From Hygrocybe punicea (lineage: Eukaryota > Basidiomycota > Agaricomycetes > Agaricales > Hygrophoraceae): a stretch of 64,000 nucleotides of DNA. The stretch spans positions 6,262,001-6,326,000 of the forward strand of contig OY744467.1 of assembly GCA_963556145.1 (NCBI GenBank), read 5' to 3'. Positions 12,370 to 23,593 of the stretch are shown one piece after another. Position 1 is the first letter of the stretch; every line of letters starts with the position of its first letter. The notes under the pieces are model-generated. The model was not told the DNA's origin, ran no database searches, and saw nothing but the letters and a program-made list of their open reading frames with translations. Both the position numbers and the translations under genes were made by a program.

Positions 12370-12925
12370 CTATCTTGTAGCTTGGTACTCTATGAGGGGT
12401 ATTCCATGCCGTTTGGCGAAGCTAAATTCAAGCTTGGTCGAAAGGAAGTTGGACCATGGAAGTCGTGTTGGCTCCTCTGGAATATATTCAAGTGCGGTAC
12501 TGTCCTCGACAAATGGGTTGCTTTTGTTGACGAGCACTGGCAAGCCCTTCACATCAGTGTTCTAACGCCGACTTCGAGATCAGAAACATTGGCAAGAACG
12601 ATCTCGAAAGGGATTTTACCTAGAGTTTTTGTTTTTTTACTTTCTTCGAGAGAATATAAGTTACGGCCAAGGGATTGTCAGTCGACGAATTTTTGATCAA
12701 CTTTGCTGTCAGGACCCCAGAAACCTAACAGGCCACCTAAATAAGGAAATTTCGAGCCAGCGTCTGAATGCTTCTTGGCTCATCACTATCTGGTACTCCA
12801 TACTTATGTCTCACAATCCTTCGTGTCCTCACATCAACACCCAGTAGTGTTTCCTCCTGGATTGCGATGAAAGATTGAACAAGAAATTTTCCAGGTGTGC
12901 GGCGTCGTTTGACTTTCAGAGCCAT
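12370..12925 (-). other. Possible degenerate minus-strand gene remnant
   Basis: Three minus-strand stretches read like coding sequence but do not join: MALKVKRRRTPGKFLVQSFI at 12925, GKIPFEIVLANVSDLEVGV near 12610, and VKGLPVLVNKSNPF at about 12550. The last two are one frame apart without an obvious intron. No family was recognised. It could be a decayed gene or chance; the flanking 11.9-13.6 kb holds nothing else readable apart from the inverted repeat. Confidence 0.2.
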
Positions 12926-12984
12926 GCATCATGCCAGTGGTGTTGTATTTCCATATCATAGAAAATATGACGTTCCATATGACG

Positions 12985-13339
12985 TTCCACGTGCACTTTT
13001 ATTATTTGCGCGATAGAAGCTGCGCGGTTTCACAAGGTACATGGATTTTCTTTTTTGGCATTGCTGTTATATTTACTTGCGTCTGTGGGGGAGAAGAGTA
13101 CATTTAGTTTATTTCTACCTGTATACTTAGAGTGTTTTAGTTAACTATTAGCTATATTTCAGCAAGCTTTGTGGAATATGAAGCACCGAGAGAGAAATCA
13201 ACAAGCTGCCTGTTTTGGTTGCAACGCTAATGTGATATCAAATTTGATATGATTTGTCATCATGATGGCCTGGCCAATGATCGGATCGTGCAATCAAATC
13301 TCTACTTCTATCGCGCAAATAATAAAAGTGCACGTGGAA
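12985..13339. repeat. 35-bp perfect inverted repeat enclosing 285 bp (MITE-like)
   Basis: Arms at 12985-13019 and 13305-13339 are exact reverse complements. The left arm starts TTCCACGTGCAC and ends GCGCGATAGAAG. Outside the arms similarity continues loosely (AAATATGAC near 12963 and GTCATATTTA near 13346). No coding content lies between. The layout suggests a small non-autonomous DNA element. No clean target duplication was identified. Confidence 0.7.
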
Positions 13340-13634
13340 GTTCTGTCATATTTAAGTTCTTTTCTGCTATGCATTCGTTTCACGCTCGCTCTCCGTGCAT
13401 ACAAAGGCTGATATATATACTAGATGCATAATTAAACTTATCTGTCGATTTTATTTCAGCTCAAACGTGCTGTGGACATGCTAAACAGCGAGTTCATTAA
13501 AATATGGACCCCGGACACTTGACTAGGTGGAACCACTTACAAAGTCACGGACTTTTCTACAACCGGGTAACATTCCAGTTGTCAAGGCCAAGGTCAAGGT
13601 CACGTGCATGTGCATGACGTACCCGTGTGGTTCC

Positions 13635-13641
13635 TATATAA
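13635..13641 (+). promoter_or_regulatory. TATA box of the downstream membrane-protein gene
   Basis: TATATAA begins 61 bp upstream of the ATG at 13696, a normal distance for a fungal TATA promoter. A CACGTG E-box-like hexamer lies about 30 bp further upstream. Confidence 0.5.
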
Positions 13642-13695
13642 CCCTGAGCTAGCCACAAGCTTGACAGTTTACCTCTTCTCCACTTTCTCTCCACA

Positions 13696-14648
13696 ATGGC
13701 CGACCCAAGCTGGAAGGATGGCATCCTCCTCAAAGTCTGTCCTTTCTCTCTCTCACAGCTACCGTGTTCACAGTATTCCAGGTCGTAAACGTGATCCTCT
13801 ACGTTTTCTTGCTCGGCACAAACATCTATGCCTTTGCCGGTCCGTTCACCAGTAAGCTCACATACTTCACCCCTGCTCCGTGGGCGTTATTGCTCTGGTA
13901 CTTCCTCACGACGAATCCTTCCGATGAATCCCGCTGAGTAGCATGCACAGGTCCTTGATCCACGTACTCCTCCTTGGCACTGTCATCTACCAATTTTTCC
14001 CGCGCGGAAAGGCCGTCATCATCGACGCCGTCTCTTGGCGCTTCCCCCTTCTCGTCGTCCTTAACGCCGTCTACGCTTTCCTCTTTGCTAAGCAGTACTA
14101 CATTGCTGCTTTCATCTTCTCCCTCTTCGTCAGCTCAGCCGTCACCGTAAGCGAATATTCCGCAACTCATCTGTACAGTCTCTATCTAAACCTTCACCTT
14201 TAAGCACATTTACTACATTGTCAAAAAGTATCATGCCCCAGAGTCTACGATGGACGAGCTCTTCATCCACCTGCCCTTCTCCTTCTACCACGGTTGGATT
14301 ATCTTCCTCGTCGTCCTCTCCGCCTTCACCGCCTTTGGTGTCGACGCTGCAGTGCATCCTGCTGGCATCTGGACTAAGGTTTTCGTCTTCCTTGCCCTGT
14401 TCTTCCTCGAAGGCACCGCCGCAACCTACTCACTCTCCACCCCTGAGGGTGACTTGCCTGCAAGCGTGGCCATTGCGTGGACCTTGTTTGCAGTATTCGC
14501 ATTCCAGCAAGAACCATTCATTCACTGGAGCGCATTGGCCTTTGCGATTATCGCTCTGATCTGGGTCGCCAAGGCTGCGTACAGGTTCGCCACGAGGGGT
14601 AGAATCCATCTTGTGGACGAGGAGAGAGCTCCGATTCTTGGGGGTTAG
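13696..14648 (+). CDS. Conserved multi-span membrane protein, about 7 TM, function unknown
   Basis: Four exons join in phase: 13696..13734, 13782..13897, 13951..14146 and 14205..14648, giving 264 residues. The first exon is only 13 codons (MADPSWKDGILLK). About seven hydrophobic segments follow, including VVNVILYVFLLGTNIYAFAG, SLIHVLLLGTVIYQFFP, FIFSLFVSSAVTHIYYIVKK and IWTKVFVFLALFFLEGTAA. The pattern of paired helices with PAPWALLLWSLIH matches a protein family I know as conserved in basidiomycetes; a distant link to TspO/MBR-like tryptophan-rich proteins is possible but unproven. No transport or enzyme motif is visible. The gene looks intact and has its own TATA promoter. Confidence 0.8.
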
Positions 14649-15122
14649 GCGTGGTCGACTCCAGCACGTGGAAAATCTAATCCAATTTGGTTTGGACATT
14701 GTAATTTTTTTTTTTCGCGCTAGTTTTTGCATCCTTCTCTTCTGCACAAGATCCTTGTATGCTCACCAGTTTTTTTTAAAATGTCAAATAGTTCATTACT
14801 ACTATATGTGGTTGCAGTTGAAGCTTGGAGCTCCGAGCTGCGGATGAAAAGCATTGGAGCCCATCGAGGCCCAGCTGTAAACGTACTCATGAGATGCTCC
14901 GCAAGTCAGTGGCGCGGGTGGGCTCCGGTAATATGTAAATAAAAACCACGTCTGCAGATCTGACACGTGCCCGTCCTCCATTTTTCATCTGGTTTACTGA
15001 CTAGCTTGAGCGCTCGCTTCGGAGACGTGAGCAAAACGCCATTCACGAGTGAGACCACGCCATCGGCTGGGGCAAAAGTAGTCAAACTGCCTTGACCGGC
15101 GACACCCAAGTCCCGTCCCGAC

Positions 15123-17753
15123 ATGAATAATTCTCGTCCAATCAACGAGGAGAATTCAGGCATCCAACCCATTGGCGTCGACGCTGATGGACTATCATCA
15201 GATGGATTCCCCGCACCCGCACCCGCACCCGCATGCGTATCCGTACCGCAACAGCTCGACGACGACAAACGGATTGCCAGCGGCCTCCATCGTGGTCTCT
15301 CTGCGCGCCAGGTACAGATGATTGCCATCGCAGGCACGATTGGCACTGGTTTGTTCTTGGGCACGGGAAGGTCGCTCGCCCAAGGTGGGCCTGCGAGCAT
15401 GTTGCTCTGCTATGCTGTTGTTGGATTCATCGTGTATGTGACGCTTTTACTGTTGGGTGAGATGGCCACGCAGTATCCGATAGCTGGTGAGTAATACGTT
15501 GCGTTGTTACATTCGTTTTTTTTTTTGGTGGAACGGTGGAACTGTTTATGTCTGGAAAGTGTTGAGGTTGACCAAACCCCAGTCCCATTTTACTGGGAGT
15601 GATGACTCTCCACGCTTCGTCTCTTGTCTTTTAAGAGTGAAGGGAGCGTCACTCTCTTCGAAATCTAGCTAGTGCCCGAATACGTTTTCTCAACTAACGT
15701 TCTTCCTTCCCAAGGCTCTTTCAATGCCTACACGACACGCTTCTTCTCGCCCTCCTATGGCTTCGCCCTGTCCTGGAACTATTGGTTCAACGACGCTGTC
15801 TCCGTTGCATCTGACCTCACTGCTGCCCAGCTCGTCCTTCAATACTGGACACCATCTCATACATGGATCGTTAGTCTCCTCTTTTGGGTCTTCCTCGTGG
15901 GTGTGAATGCCGCGCATGTCAAGGCTTACGGTGAACTTGGTAAGTCGTCCTCACAAACTGTTACCCAAATGAAATTGACTTTGTTACTTTTTTAAATTTA
16001 AATTGAATTTGGAATGCCAGAGTATTGGCTCGCATCAGTAAAGGTCATCACGATCGTTGTGTTCATCCTGGCGGGGATTCTCGTGAATGTAGGCGTCAAT
16101 CGTGAGCACGCGTTTATTGGAATGCGGTATTGGCACATCCCTGGTGCTCCGTTCGTCGGCGGGTTTGGCGGGTTTGCTAAAGTGTTTGTGACGGCAAGCT
16201 ATGCATGTGTGTTTACCCCCCTTTTTTGTTGTTGTTCATGGCGTCCAAAGTGTCATGTCATGACTGCGGCTGTTTGACATAGATGGTGGAACGGAGAGCC
16301 TTGGTATAACGGCGGGAGAAACACGAAATCCTTCCCGCAATATGCCCCGAGTTGTGAAGTTCGTTTTCTGGCGGTACGTGATATCGAATTCGAAAATTTC
16401 AGCACACAAAATAATTACCCAAATTACGATAACCAGGATACTACTATTCTATATATCGACCATCACACTCATTGGATTGAACGGTATGCGTTGTTGACAT
16501 AGCTGGGGACATTCTTGTGTCAATTGCTCGTTGTTCGATCCACTATAGTGCCGTGGGACTACCCTAACCTCTCCAACAAAAGCACAACGACTTCACCATT
16601 TACGATTGTCTTTCGAGAAGCCGGATCTAGTCCGTCTTCAATCCCATCGAATGGTACTCCCTCCTCATGTTTTATATTCCAGCCGTAGCAGCGTCATTGA
16701 TGAACACAGTCATCCTCTCGTCCGTCCTCTCCGCTGGAAACCATGCCCTCTTCGCAGGCACACGGGTCCTGCACGGTCTCTCTGTCACCACACCTAACCC
16801 GCAAGCACCACATATATTCTCCCGTACGACGCCCCGCGGCGTCCCACTCCCCGCACTGCTGGCCACAAGCAGCGTAAGCATCCTGTGCTTTGGCAGCAGC
16901 TTTATCGGGAGCGGGGAGTTGTGGGGGTGGCTGCAGAATATCGTGGGTGTGTCCAATCAGGTGTGTGTTGTTTGGCTTTTGCAAATAATCAGCAAACCTT
17001 TTTTTTCTTCTTGATGAATCTCACGCAGAGCACCGCTACTTGCCCACAGATAGCCTGGTTATCCATCGGTCTTGCGAGTTGGAGGTTTCGAAAGGCGTGG
17101 TTAATGCAGGGGAGGCCGTTGAGTGAGATGAAGTTCTGTGCTCGCTGGACTTGGCCGTGGGGTCCGCCGTTTGTGGTTCGACTTTCTCATTTTGTTCCTC
17201 TCAGATACAAAGTTTGACTAGTGTTTATTCCCCCCCTCCTCTTTGCAGATCATTTCTGTCATGGCCCTGATTTTAAGTTTGTATCCAACGCACCATCTGA
17301 TCACCTAAGCAACTGTTTTTTCTGCTTTCTTTCTTTCGACGTTCGCTTACCACAACCGAACTAGTACAAGGCTGGTCGTCTGTGATACCCAGGTTCTCCA
17401 CCGTCGATTTTATATCGTTCTACATTGAGATTCCGGTCATGCTGGTGATGTACATCACGTGGATACTTGCTAAACGACGAGTCGGTACTAGCAGATCTCC
17501 GCATACCGTGACGACGTTCTCTCCGGTTGTGCCGACGCCGTCGATGCCATTATTATCAATGTCTGGCGTACTGCGACGAAGATATCGGCTGCCGTGGTAC
17601 AGTGACTTAGTGGACCACAGAACGGTAGATTTGGTTAGAGACGAGTATCAGGAAGTACTGGATGCTGATGTGGCTGATGATGAGGAGAGGGAGCGGCGAG
17701 TAGCACAGGGGCGGGCAAAGTGGTTATGGAGGATATATTACTGGTTGATCTAA
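15123..17753 (+). CDS. Amino-acid permease, YAT/GAP1 family (APC superfamily)
   Basis: Plasma-membrane proton-coupled amino-acid importer. Ten exons join in phase (15123..15486, 15715..15939, 16021..16206, 16283..16373, 16437..16483, 16549..16629, 16683..16960, 17050..17175, 17249..17276, 17365..17753), 604 residues. After a polar N-tail with a Pro-Ala run, TM1 carries the substrate-binding signature IAGTIGTGLFLGTG (about residues 68-82). Later landmarks are FSPSYGFALSWNYWFNDA, YGGTESLGITAGETRNPSRN, MNTVILSSVLSAGNHALF and a C-terminal DEYQEVLDADVADDEE tail that may serve endocytic regulation. The intron at 16630-16682 has an unusual donor (GTCCGT), chosen because it restores family sequence. 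Twelve membrane segments are expected. Substrate range cannot be read. No defect was seen. Confidence 0.9.
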
Positions 17754-17922
17754 AGCACACCCTTTTTATTCATTTGTGCTCTAGAGGGCTGCTGCTTCCT
17801 AGGACGTCGTATATCCAAGACAGTGTAACGGTGCTGGACTGCAAACTGAACTGGTGATTCTAGGCCTCTACAGTAAACTAAGGGGGTCCTGGTGACGCCG
17901 ATGGCTGGGGACATCAATATGT

Positions 17923-18166
17923 TGTTAAATCTGAGCTATGTCAGTCTCAGTCGTAGTAGACAGAACGACTAAGTATATTACCTGAGCTATGTCAGTCTAA
18001 TATACATGATGAGTAACGATAGTAAATAATAGTGTGCGGGACTCACCTCAGTCGTAGTAGACAGAACGACTGAGGGAACTAAACTACGCGTGACGTTGAT
18101 ATAGCATACTCATCATCACGTGATATCTACACGGTACACATGACCTCGATCTCTTGATCGCTAACA
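17923..18166 (-). repeat. Copia 3' LTR
   Basis: 244 bp beginning TGTTAAATC and ending GCTAACA on the plus strand. It carries an internal duplication of a CAGTCGTAGTAGACAG block. Because the element reads leftward, this copy is the 3' LTR. Confidence 0.93.
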
Positions 18167-18202
18167 CTCCTCCTCACCATGTACTCCTCCTCGCGTGGAA
18201 TC

Positions 18203-19178
18203 TCACTGACGGAGGCCTAGCTGACCACGTAAATCAAGGAATGGTTGCAGCGTCAAGGGTTTCGTGAAGACGTCGGCAACGTTGGACTTGGTATGGACAT
18301 AGGTAACTTTCAGGATAGCTTTCTCAACCAGCTCACGAATGTAGTGGTGTTTGACATCGATGTGTTTGACTCTCGCATGAAAAGAGGGATGGCCGGTAAG
18401 AATCAGGGCGCCATTGTTGTCGCAACGGAGAGGGGTAGGATCAGACTGAGAGTGGTGGAGGCCAAGCAGTAAAGCGCGAAGCCAGACAGCTTCCTTAGAC
18501 GCATCAGAAGCGGCATTGTACTCAGCCTCACACGTAGATGTGGATACAGTCTTCTGCTTCCGGGCCGCCCAAGAAATGACGCCAGAACCAAGGGAAAAAC
18601 AGTAGCCGGAGATGGATTTACGAGAGTCGATGCAACTCGCGAAATTTGAGTCGGTGTATCCAGATAATTCAGCAGTGGCAAGGCCCCCGAGATGGAGTTT
18701 CAGTTCGCGGGTACCCTTCAGATAGTGGACGACACGCTTCGCGGCTTCCCAGTGAGTCAAGTTATAGCAGTCGAGGAACTGACTAAGTTGTTGTACGGCA
18801 AAAGTGATATCCGGTCTGGTGCCAATTGCGATATACATGAGTGAGCCGACAAGAGTGCGGTAAGGAATAATTGCTAGCCGCCGAACGTCGTCCGCGGAAG
18901 AGGGAACAGTATTCTGGCGCGAGAGCTTTATGTCGGCATCCATTGGAGTGGAGATGGGGTGGGCATTCGTAAGTCCGAATTGAGTAATAACACGGTCGAT
19001 GAGCGCGGTCTGAGAAAGAGCAACAGTGCGGTCCTTTCTGTTTCGCGCAATGGCAATGCCCACACAGAATTTCGCTTCGCCAAGGTCAGAAATCTTCCAC
19101 TTCTCGCATAGCTGTAACTTAAATCGTTCGTTTTCAGCTTTGTCACTCGCGACAGAAAGAAAATCGTCAACATGGACG
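18203..19178 (-). pseudogene. Copia reverse transcriptase C-terminus and RNase H
   Basis: Resumes as HVDDFLSVASDKAENERF (the YVDD-type catalytic motif with His in first position) after the hAT insertion. It runs through KWKISDLGEAKFCVGIAIA to RNase H, with GYTDSNFASCIDSRKSISGY, STSTCEAEYNAA and HIDVKHHYIRE. This segment is open to its stop, and its reading frame is restored exactly if the hAT element and one 8-bp duplication are removed. Confidence 0.92.
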
Positions 19179-20460
19179 TAAGGTTGACCACGGGTACGGG
19201 TTCACCCGCGGTTTTTAGGTCACGGGTGACGCGGGTACAGGTACGGTTGCCAAATTTGGCAACCGCAACCAAACCGTGACCCGCACCCGCGACACCGCGG
19301 TTCTTGACGGATTGGCAACTATGACTGGGCGATGTGCCCTGAGGTAAGTTTATTTTGTAATTCAACATTAAACTAACTATATTTTCTTAGACAATCAGTG
19401 CAGACAGAGACGATGCAAAAAAACATGCCCACAGCATCTCAAACAGCCGCCAACGCGTTCCCACTCACCTAAAACAAACGCGCAAGCCTCAACACTCTCC
19501 CAAGAACCACCACCCCCGCTGAAAACGCGTCCGAATCCTCCACCCCGGCCCAAACACACTTCCAAACGCCCATACTACCACAACCAAGGACCACGCGAAT
19601 GCCAACCCAAAACCCCACGCCCGTGAAAGAGAACGCGTCTAAACGTGTCCCAGACCACCACGCTGGCACCAATGCCCAACCAACACTAGCTCAAAGCCAC
19701 GACGCTGCCGCCAAGACGTCACAAGTGCGAGCCCCATGGCCTAACGGCGTCGAAACGCGAGCCGACGTGTATGCGAAGTCACGGGTTGGTCACCACCACC
19801 ACCAACTCAAACGACCAGGACCGCGACCGAGCAGGCGGCAAAAAGACCTCAACCGCGTCAACGTCAACCATGGAGGGAGGAAAACGGCCGGGAGGTGGTG
19901 TTCCCACCACCCAGCCTCCAGGTACGTGCCCTGTCCCTCTCTCGTCCATCCAGTGCTAACAAATAAATTCGTCGTGGCAATTACGCGACGATGGCGATGA
20001 CGACGGTGAAAACAACGACGACGAGGACGACGAGGACACGAGGACACGAGGACCACCACCAGTCAACAGCATCGTCAACATCGGCTCTGACCTACTGGTC
20101 AGGCCGTGATGACGATGACACGACGACGATGAGGTGCTGGCCGGTCAGTTGAGGGACCACACGAAAACAAGACGACGACACGACAAACGTCGTCGACGTC
20201 GGCTCTGGCCTATTGGCCAGGCCGTTCCGTCGACGACGGTGAGGTGTCGGAGGGACCACCAAGCCGTCACAGAACACCGCGCCACGTCAATAGACGTGTG
20301 CTAGGTGTTTGTGACGACTTCTGGGTGCTCCCTCACAACCCGCCGCAACCCGTGGTCAAACGGGTGCGGGTGCGGGTTTTACCCGCCTCGGGTACGGGTT
20401 TGGCGGGTACGGGTGCGGTGTCCCAATCTGGGACCCGTGGTCAACCTGTGGTCAACCCTA
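19179..20460. mobile_element. Non-autonomous hAT element inside the copia pol gene
   Basis: 1282 bp flanked by the 8-bp duplication CATGGACG (19171-19178 and 20461-20468), the duplication length of hAT transposons. The ends are inverted: TAAGGTTGACCAC on the left and TAGGGTTGACCAC on the right strand. Both subterminal regions are packed with GGGTACGGGT-like short repeats, common in hAT elements. The interior has only low-complexity frames (His/Arg/Pro-rich) and no transposase, so it must depend on a transposase supplied elsewhere. Confidence 0.9.
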
Positions 20461-20468
20461 CATGGACG

Positions 20469-20889
20469 GCAGCAAAAATTACTTTACCGCACTCTGAACG
20501 GCGGAAATATATGCAGTACTCGCAAGCGAGCCGGGTGAAGCCCCAGCCCAGCATAGCGTCGTTCATGGTGCGATTCCATATGCGGCCCCCTTGCTTCAAG
20601 CTGTAGAGGCCCTTCTGTAACTCCCACACCCAATATTCAAAACCAGGCTCCTCGAAACCAGGCGGCTGGACCATATAGCAGGTTTCCCCAGGAGGTAAGA
20701 GTCCATTAAGGAATGCTGTCTTGACGTCGACCTGCTGAATGTCATAGTCTAGGGTGGCCCCGATATGTAGGAGTACGTGAAAAGATTCCATGCGTGCCGT
20801 CGGTGAGGTAGTCTTGTCATAGTCTTGACCATGGATCGCCTCGAAGCCCCTGCAGACCCATCGGGCTTTGTAGCGGACAATGTTGCCGG
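20469..20889 (-). pseudogene. Copia reverse transcriptase, central segment
   Basis: Reads NIVRYKARWVCRGFEAIHGQ and VDVKTAFLNGLLPPGE, the fingers/palm part of a Ty1/copia reverse transcriptase with the first catalytic Asp. The upstream part lies beyond the LTR element at 20890-23301. Downstream the frame is cut at FAAVHV by the hAT insertion, immediately before the DD of the YVDD-equivalent motif. Confidence 0.9.
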
Positions 20890-23301
20890 TGGAGTGGTAC
20901 CGAGGTACCACTCCGGGGGCTCACGCAGGACTCGAGGGAAAGGTCGACTGGATAGGAAGGATGGACTGACTACTACATCTGGAAGGCTACTAACTAGGTC
21001 AAACCGTGGGAACCTGATCACGTGACTGACCAGGCACAACTACTACAAGTGCCCCTCCTCCTCATGGTGACGTCCTCGTCACCATACCGCTACTAAAAGA
21101 AAACAAAAAGCAAAACAAAACTGACCAAGAAAAAAACTCTCCAGTCACGACTCCCAGTCCCTCACGATGCCCCGGGCCTTACACGTGAGGCGGGACCATA
21201 TCGTCCATCGAAGATCGGTGGTGGCAGATGACCAAACTGGACTCTCTCTCAGCTCTCCAAAACTCCTCAGTCACGACTCCCAGTCCTCCATCTCATGGAG
21301 CGGGACCATATCGTCCATCGAAAACGGTGGTGGTAGATGACCAAACTGATCCATAATCATAACGCAGGTTCTCGGTTCTCGTATCGCAGGTTCTAGGTTC
21401 TCGTATCGCAAGTTCTCAGTTCTCGTATCGTGGGTTCTTGGTTCTCGTATCGCAGGTTCTCGTATTGCAGGTTCTGGGTTCGCAGTTCTCGGTCGGTGCT
21501 TGTTTGGTTCTGGTGACTCGTTGGGTAACTCGGTTGGGTAGCGTCTGGTATCCAGGTGACAGATCGAGGGCATAGAAAAAATAATGGAACTGAATTGTGG
21601 GGGAAACAGAGACGGAGACAGAGGAAACGAGGGAAAGGAAACTGAGGGAAAGGAAATAGAGAGGAAGGGAACCGGGGACAGGAAACAGAGAAAGAAATAG
21701 AGGGGAAAGCTATGTACTTGGGCGCTAGAGCTGGCGCCGGCGTCGAGGGATCTCTTCGCGTGGGCTCTGGGAAACGGTCGCGAGGGGTCGCGAGGGCCAG
21801 GGAGCGAGGCTGGGGGTCCTAACGAACGTACGCGAGTGGGGTGGGGTTGCCGGAGTAGGTGGTCGCGGCGGCGATTCGTTTGGGTCCGTGGGGGGTGCAC
21901 GTCGCTGTTGGGGTCAATAGCGGGGTGGTACGCGACCAAACGAGGGCGTGTGGGGGGCTGGGGTGACTCGTTTGGGTTCCTACGGGTCCAGGGCAGTCGC
22001 CACGGTCGAGAACGAGGCCGCGGGGAGCTGAACGAGGGCAGCCGGTGCCGGGTATGGTGCACGAAGCCGGTCTGTGGGTGGTGAAACGCTGTGGGGCCCG
22101 AAAAGCGGTGGGAACGTGGGGTGGTGATGGGCGCAGGTGTTCTGGGGTTGCAAACGGGTGGGCCGTGAGTTTGGCGAGTTGGCCCGGGGCCGGTAGTGCT
22201 GGCAGAACGGGGCGGCGCAATGGTGACGTGGCGAGGTCGTTGGGTCACCAAGGGCGGGGCGGTCTCGTTTGGGGTAACGGAGCGCAACGGGGGGCTCTGG
22301 CATGTGGAACGTGGGTGCCGGGGGTTGGATGAGCGTGGGTTGGGGTGGAGATCCACGGGAAGCGGGGTCGCGGAATGCTGACGTGGCACGGTGCGTGTTG
22401 GGCGTTGGGTGGGCATGAAACGCCAGGGACGGCTCGTTCGGGGTGACGACGGTGAACGGGGGGCCTCTAGGGCGTCAGACGAGGGTCCGGGGCTCAAATG
22501 AATGCCCCTGGGGCTGGGGTACGCAAAAGAGCGGGGGTCCAACGGGGAAGACGTGGCGGATCCGTGGTCTGACCAAAAAGGGCGGGGCAGCTTCGTTTGG
22601 GGCAACGAAGCGCAGCGGGTGGTTCTGGCCAGTGGAACGCGGGCACGGGAGGTCGAGTGAGTGTGGGTTGCGCTGGTGTACACGAAGAAACGGGGGTCCA
22701 ACGGGGAAAACGTGGTGGATCCGTGGCGCGACTGAAAAGGTCCGCGACCGTGGATTCGGGGTGGCGTAGGCGAGCGCGGAGCTCCGGTACGTCGAACGAG
22801 GGTCCGTAGGGTCGGATGAGCCTGCCTGGGGCTAGAAATGACGAAAGAAAACAAAAGAAATGATGAAAAACGGGGGGGTTGAAAATGTGACGTGGCCTGC
22901 CGCTTGGGTGTTCAAAGGGGTCGCGGCCGGGTTTTTGGGTCAACGGGGGGCGACGCGGGGCCCTATTGGGCTGAACACGAATGCCGGGGGGTAACTGGAG
23001 TGTTGTACGGCCGTGAATGAAGGGAAAATCCGCAGTTGCGCAGCGGTGGGTGGTGAGGCCGAAAAAAGTCGTTTCGCGAGAAAAAAGAGGAAGACGCAGA
23101 GAAGAAGAGATCCGTGGGTCGAAGGTCACTCTCATCACCACGTTGGAGTGGTACCGAGGTACCACTCCGGGGGCTCACGCAGGACTCGAGGGAAAGGTCG
23201 ACTGGATAGGAAGGATGGACTGACTACTACATCTGGAAGGCTACTAACTAGGTCAAACCGTGGGAACCTGATCACGTGACTGACCAGGCACAACTACTAC
23301 A
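20890..23301 (-). mobile_element. Non-coding LTR element (TRIM/LARD type) inside the copia pol gene
   Basis: Two 158-bp direct repeats at 20890-21047 and 23144-23301 appear identical and have TG...CA ends. The flanks share CCGG (20886-20889 and 23302-23305); deleting the element and one CCGG rejoins copia DEAG to NIVRYKAR in frame. The 2.1-kb interior has no gag or pol, only GC-rich Pro/Arg/Ser frames (the longest, 21271-22854 minus, has no domain) and a tract of near-repeats of GGTTCTCGTATCGCA at 21363-21480. On the minus strand a TGGTGATGAGAG sequence near the 23144 LTR could be the primer site, and GAGGAGGAGGGG beside the 21047 LTR the polypurine tract, so it probably reads leftward. Identical LTRs imply a very recent insertion. 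Confidence 0.88.
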
Positions 23302-23432
23302 CCGGCCTCGTCTCATTTCCGCACAAAGACCGGCTTCCCTTTCATGATCTTGCGGCCAGTGAGGACAGCTGAGGGCGGCACAAGTTTGTAAACGCCCATT
23401 TCCTTAATGGAGGCGAATTCTTCACGGAGCGC

Positions 23433-23589
23433 TGTAGTGGTAGTGCCTGTCCTGTCACGTGACTGGATTCCCACGGTTCGTCATAGTCAGTAGCCGATCT
23501 GATGTAGTAGATAGATTCCATCCTAGTCTTTCCATGCTTTCCAGCAAGACTCCCTCGGAGAGTCCCACAGCAGCCTCCGACCCTCTCCA
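23433..23589 (+). repeat. Solo LTR of the same family as the 158-bp LTRs
   Basis: 157 bp, TGTAGTGG...CTCCA on the plus strand. It is a diverged reverse-complement relative of the 158-bp LTRs: shared GATTCCCACGGTTCG-like and CACGTGAC segments in the same order. The flanks are GCGC (23429-23432) and GCGT (23590-23593), a 4-bp duplication with one transition. Its removal rejoins the copia frame ECAEWSS to ALREEFAS. Confidence 0.85.
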
Positions 23590-23593
23590 GCGT

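Noticed and set aside
21271..22854. 527-codon minus-strand open frame inside the non-coding LTR element
   Set aside because: Pro/Arg/Ser-rich from GC-rich sequence, with overlapping open frames in other phases and no gag or pol motif. Most likely an artefact of composition.
23342..23593. C-terminal 80-odd residues of the long copia open frame
   Set aside because: This part reads through a solo LTR and then pol sequence out of frame; it is not native protein.
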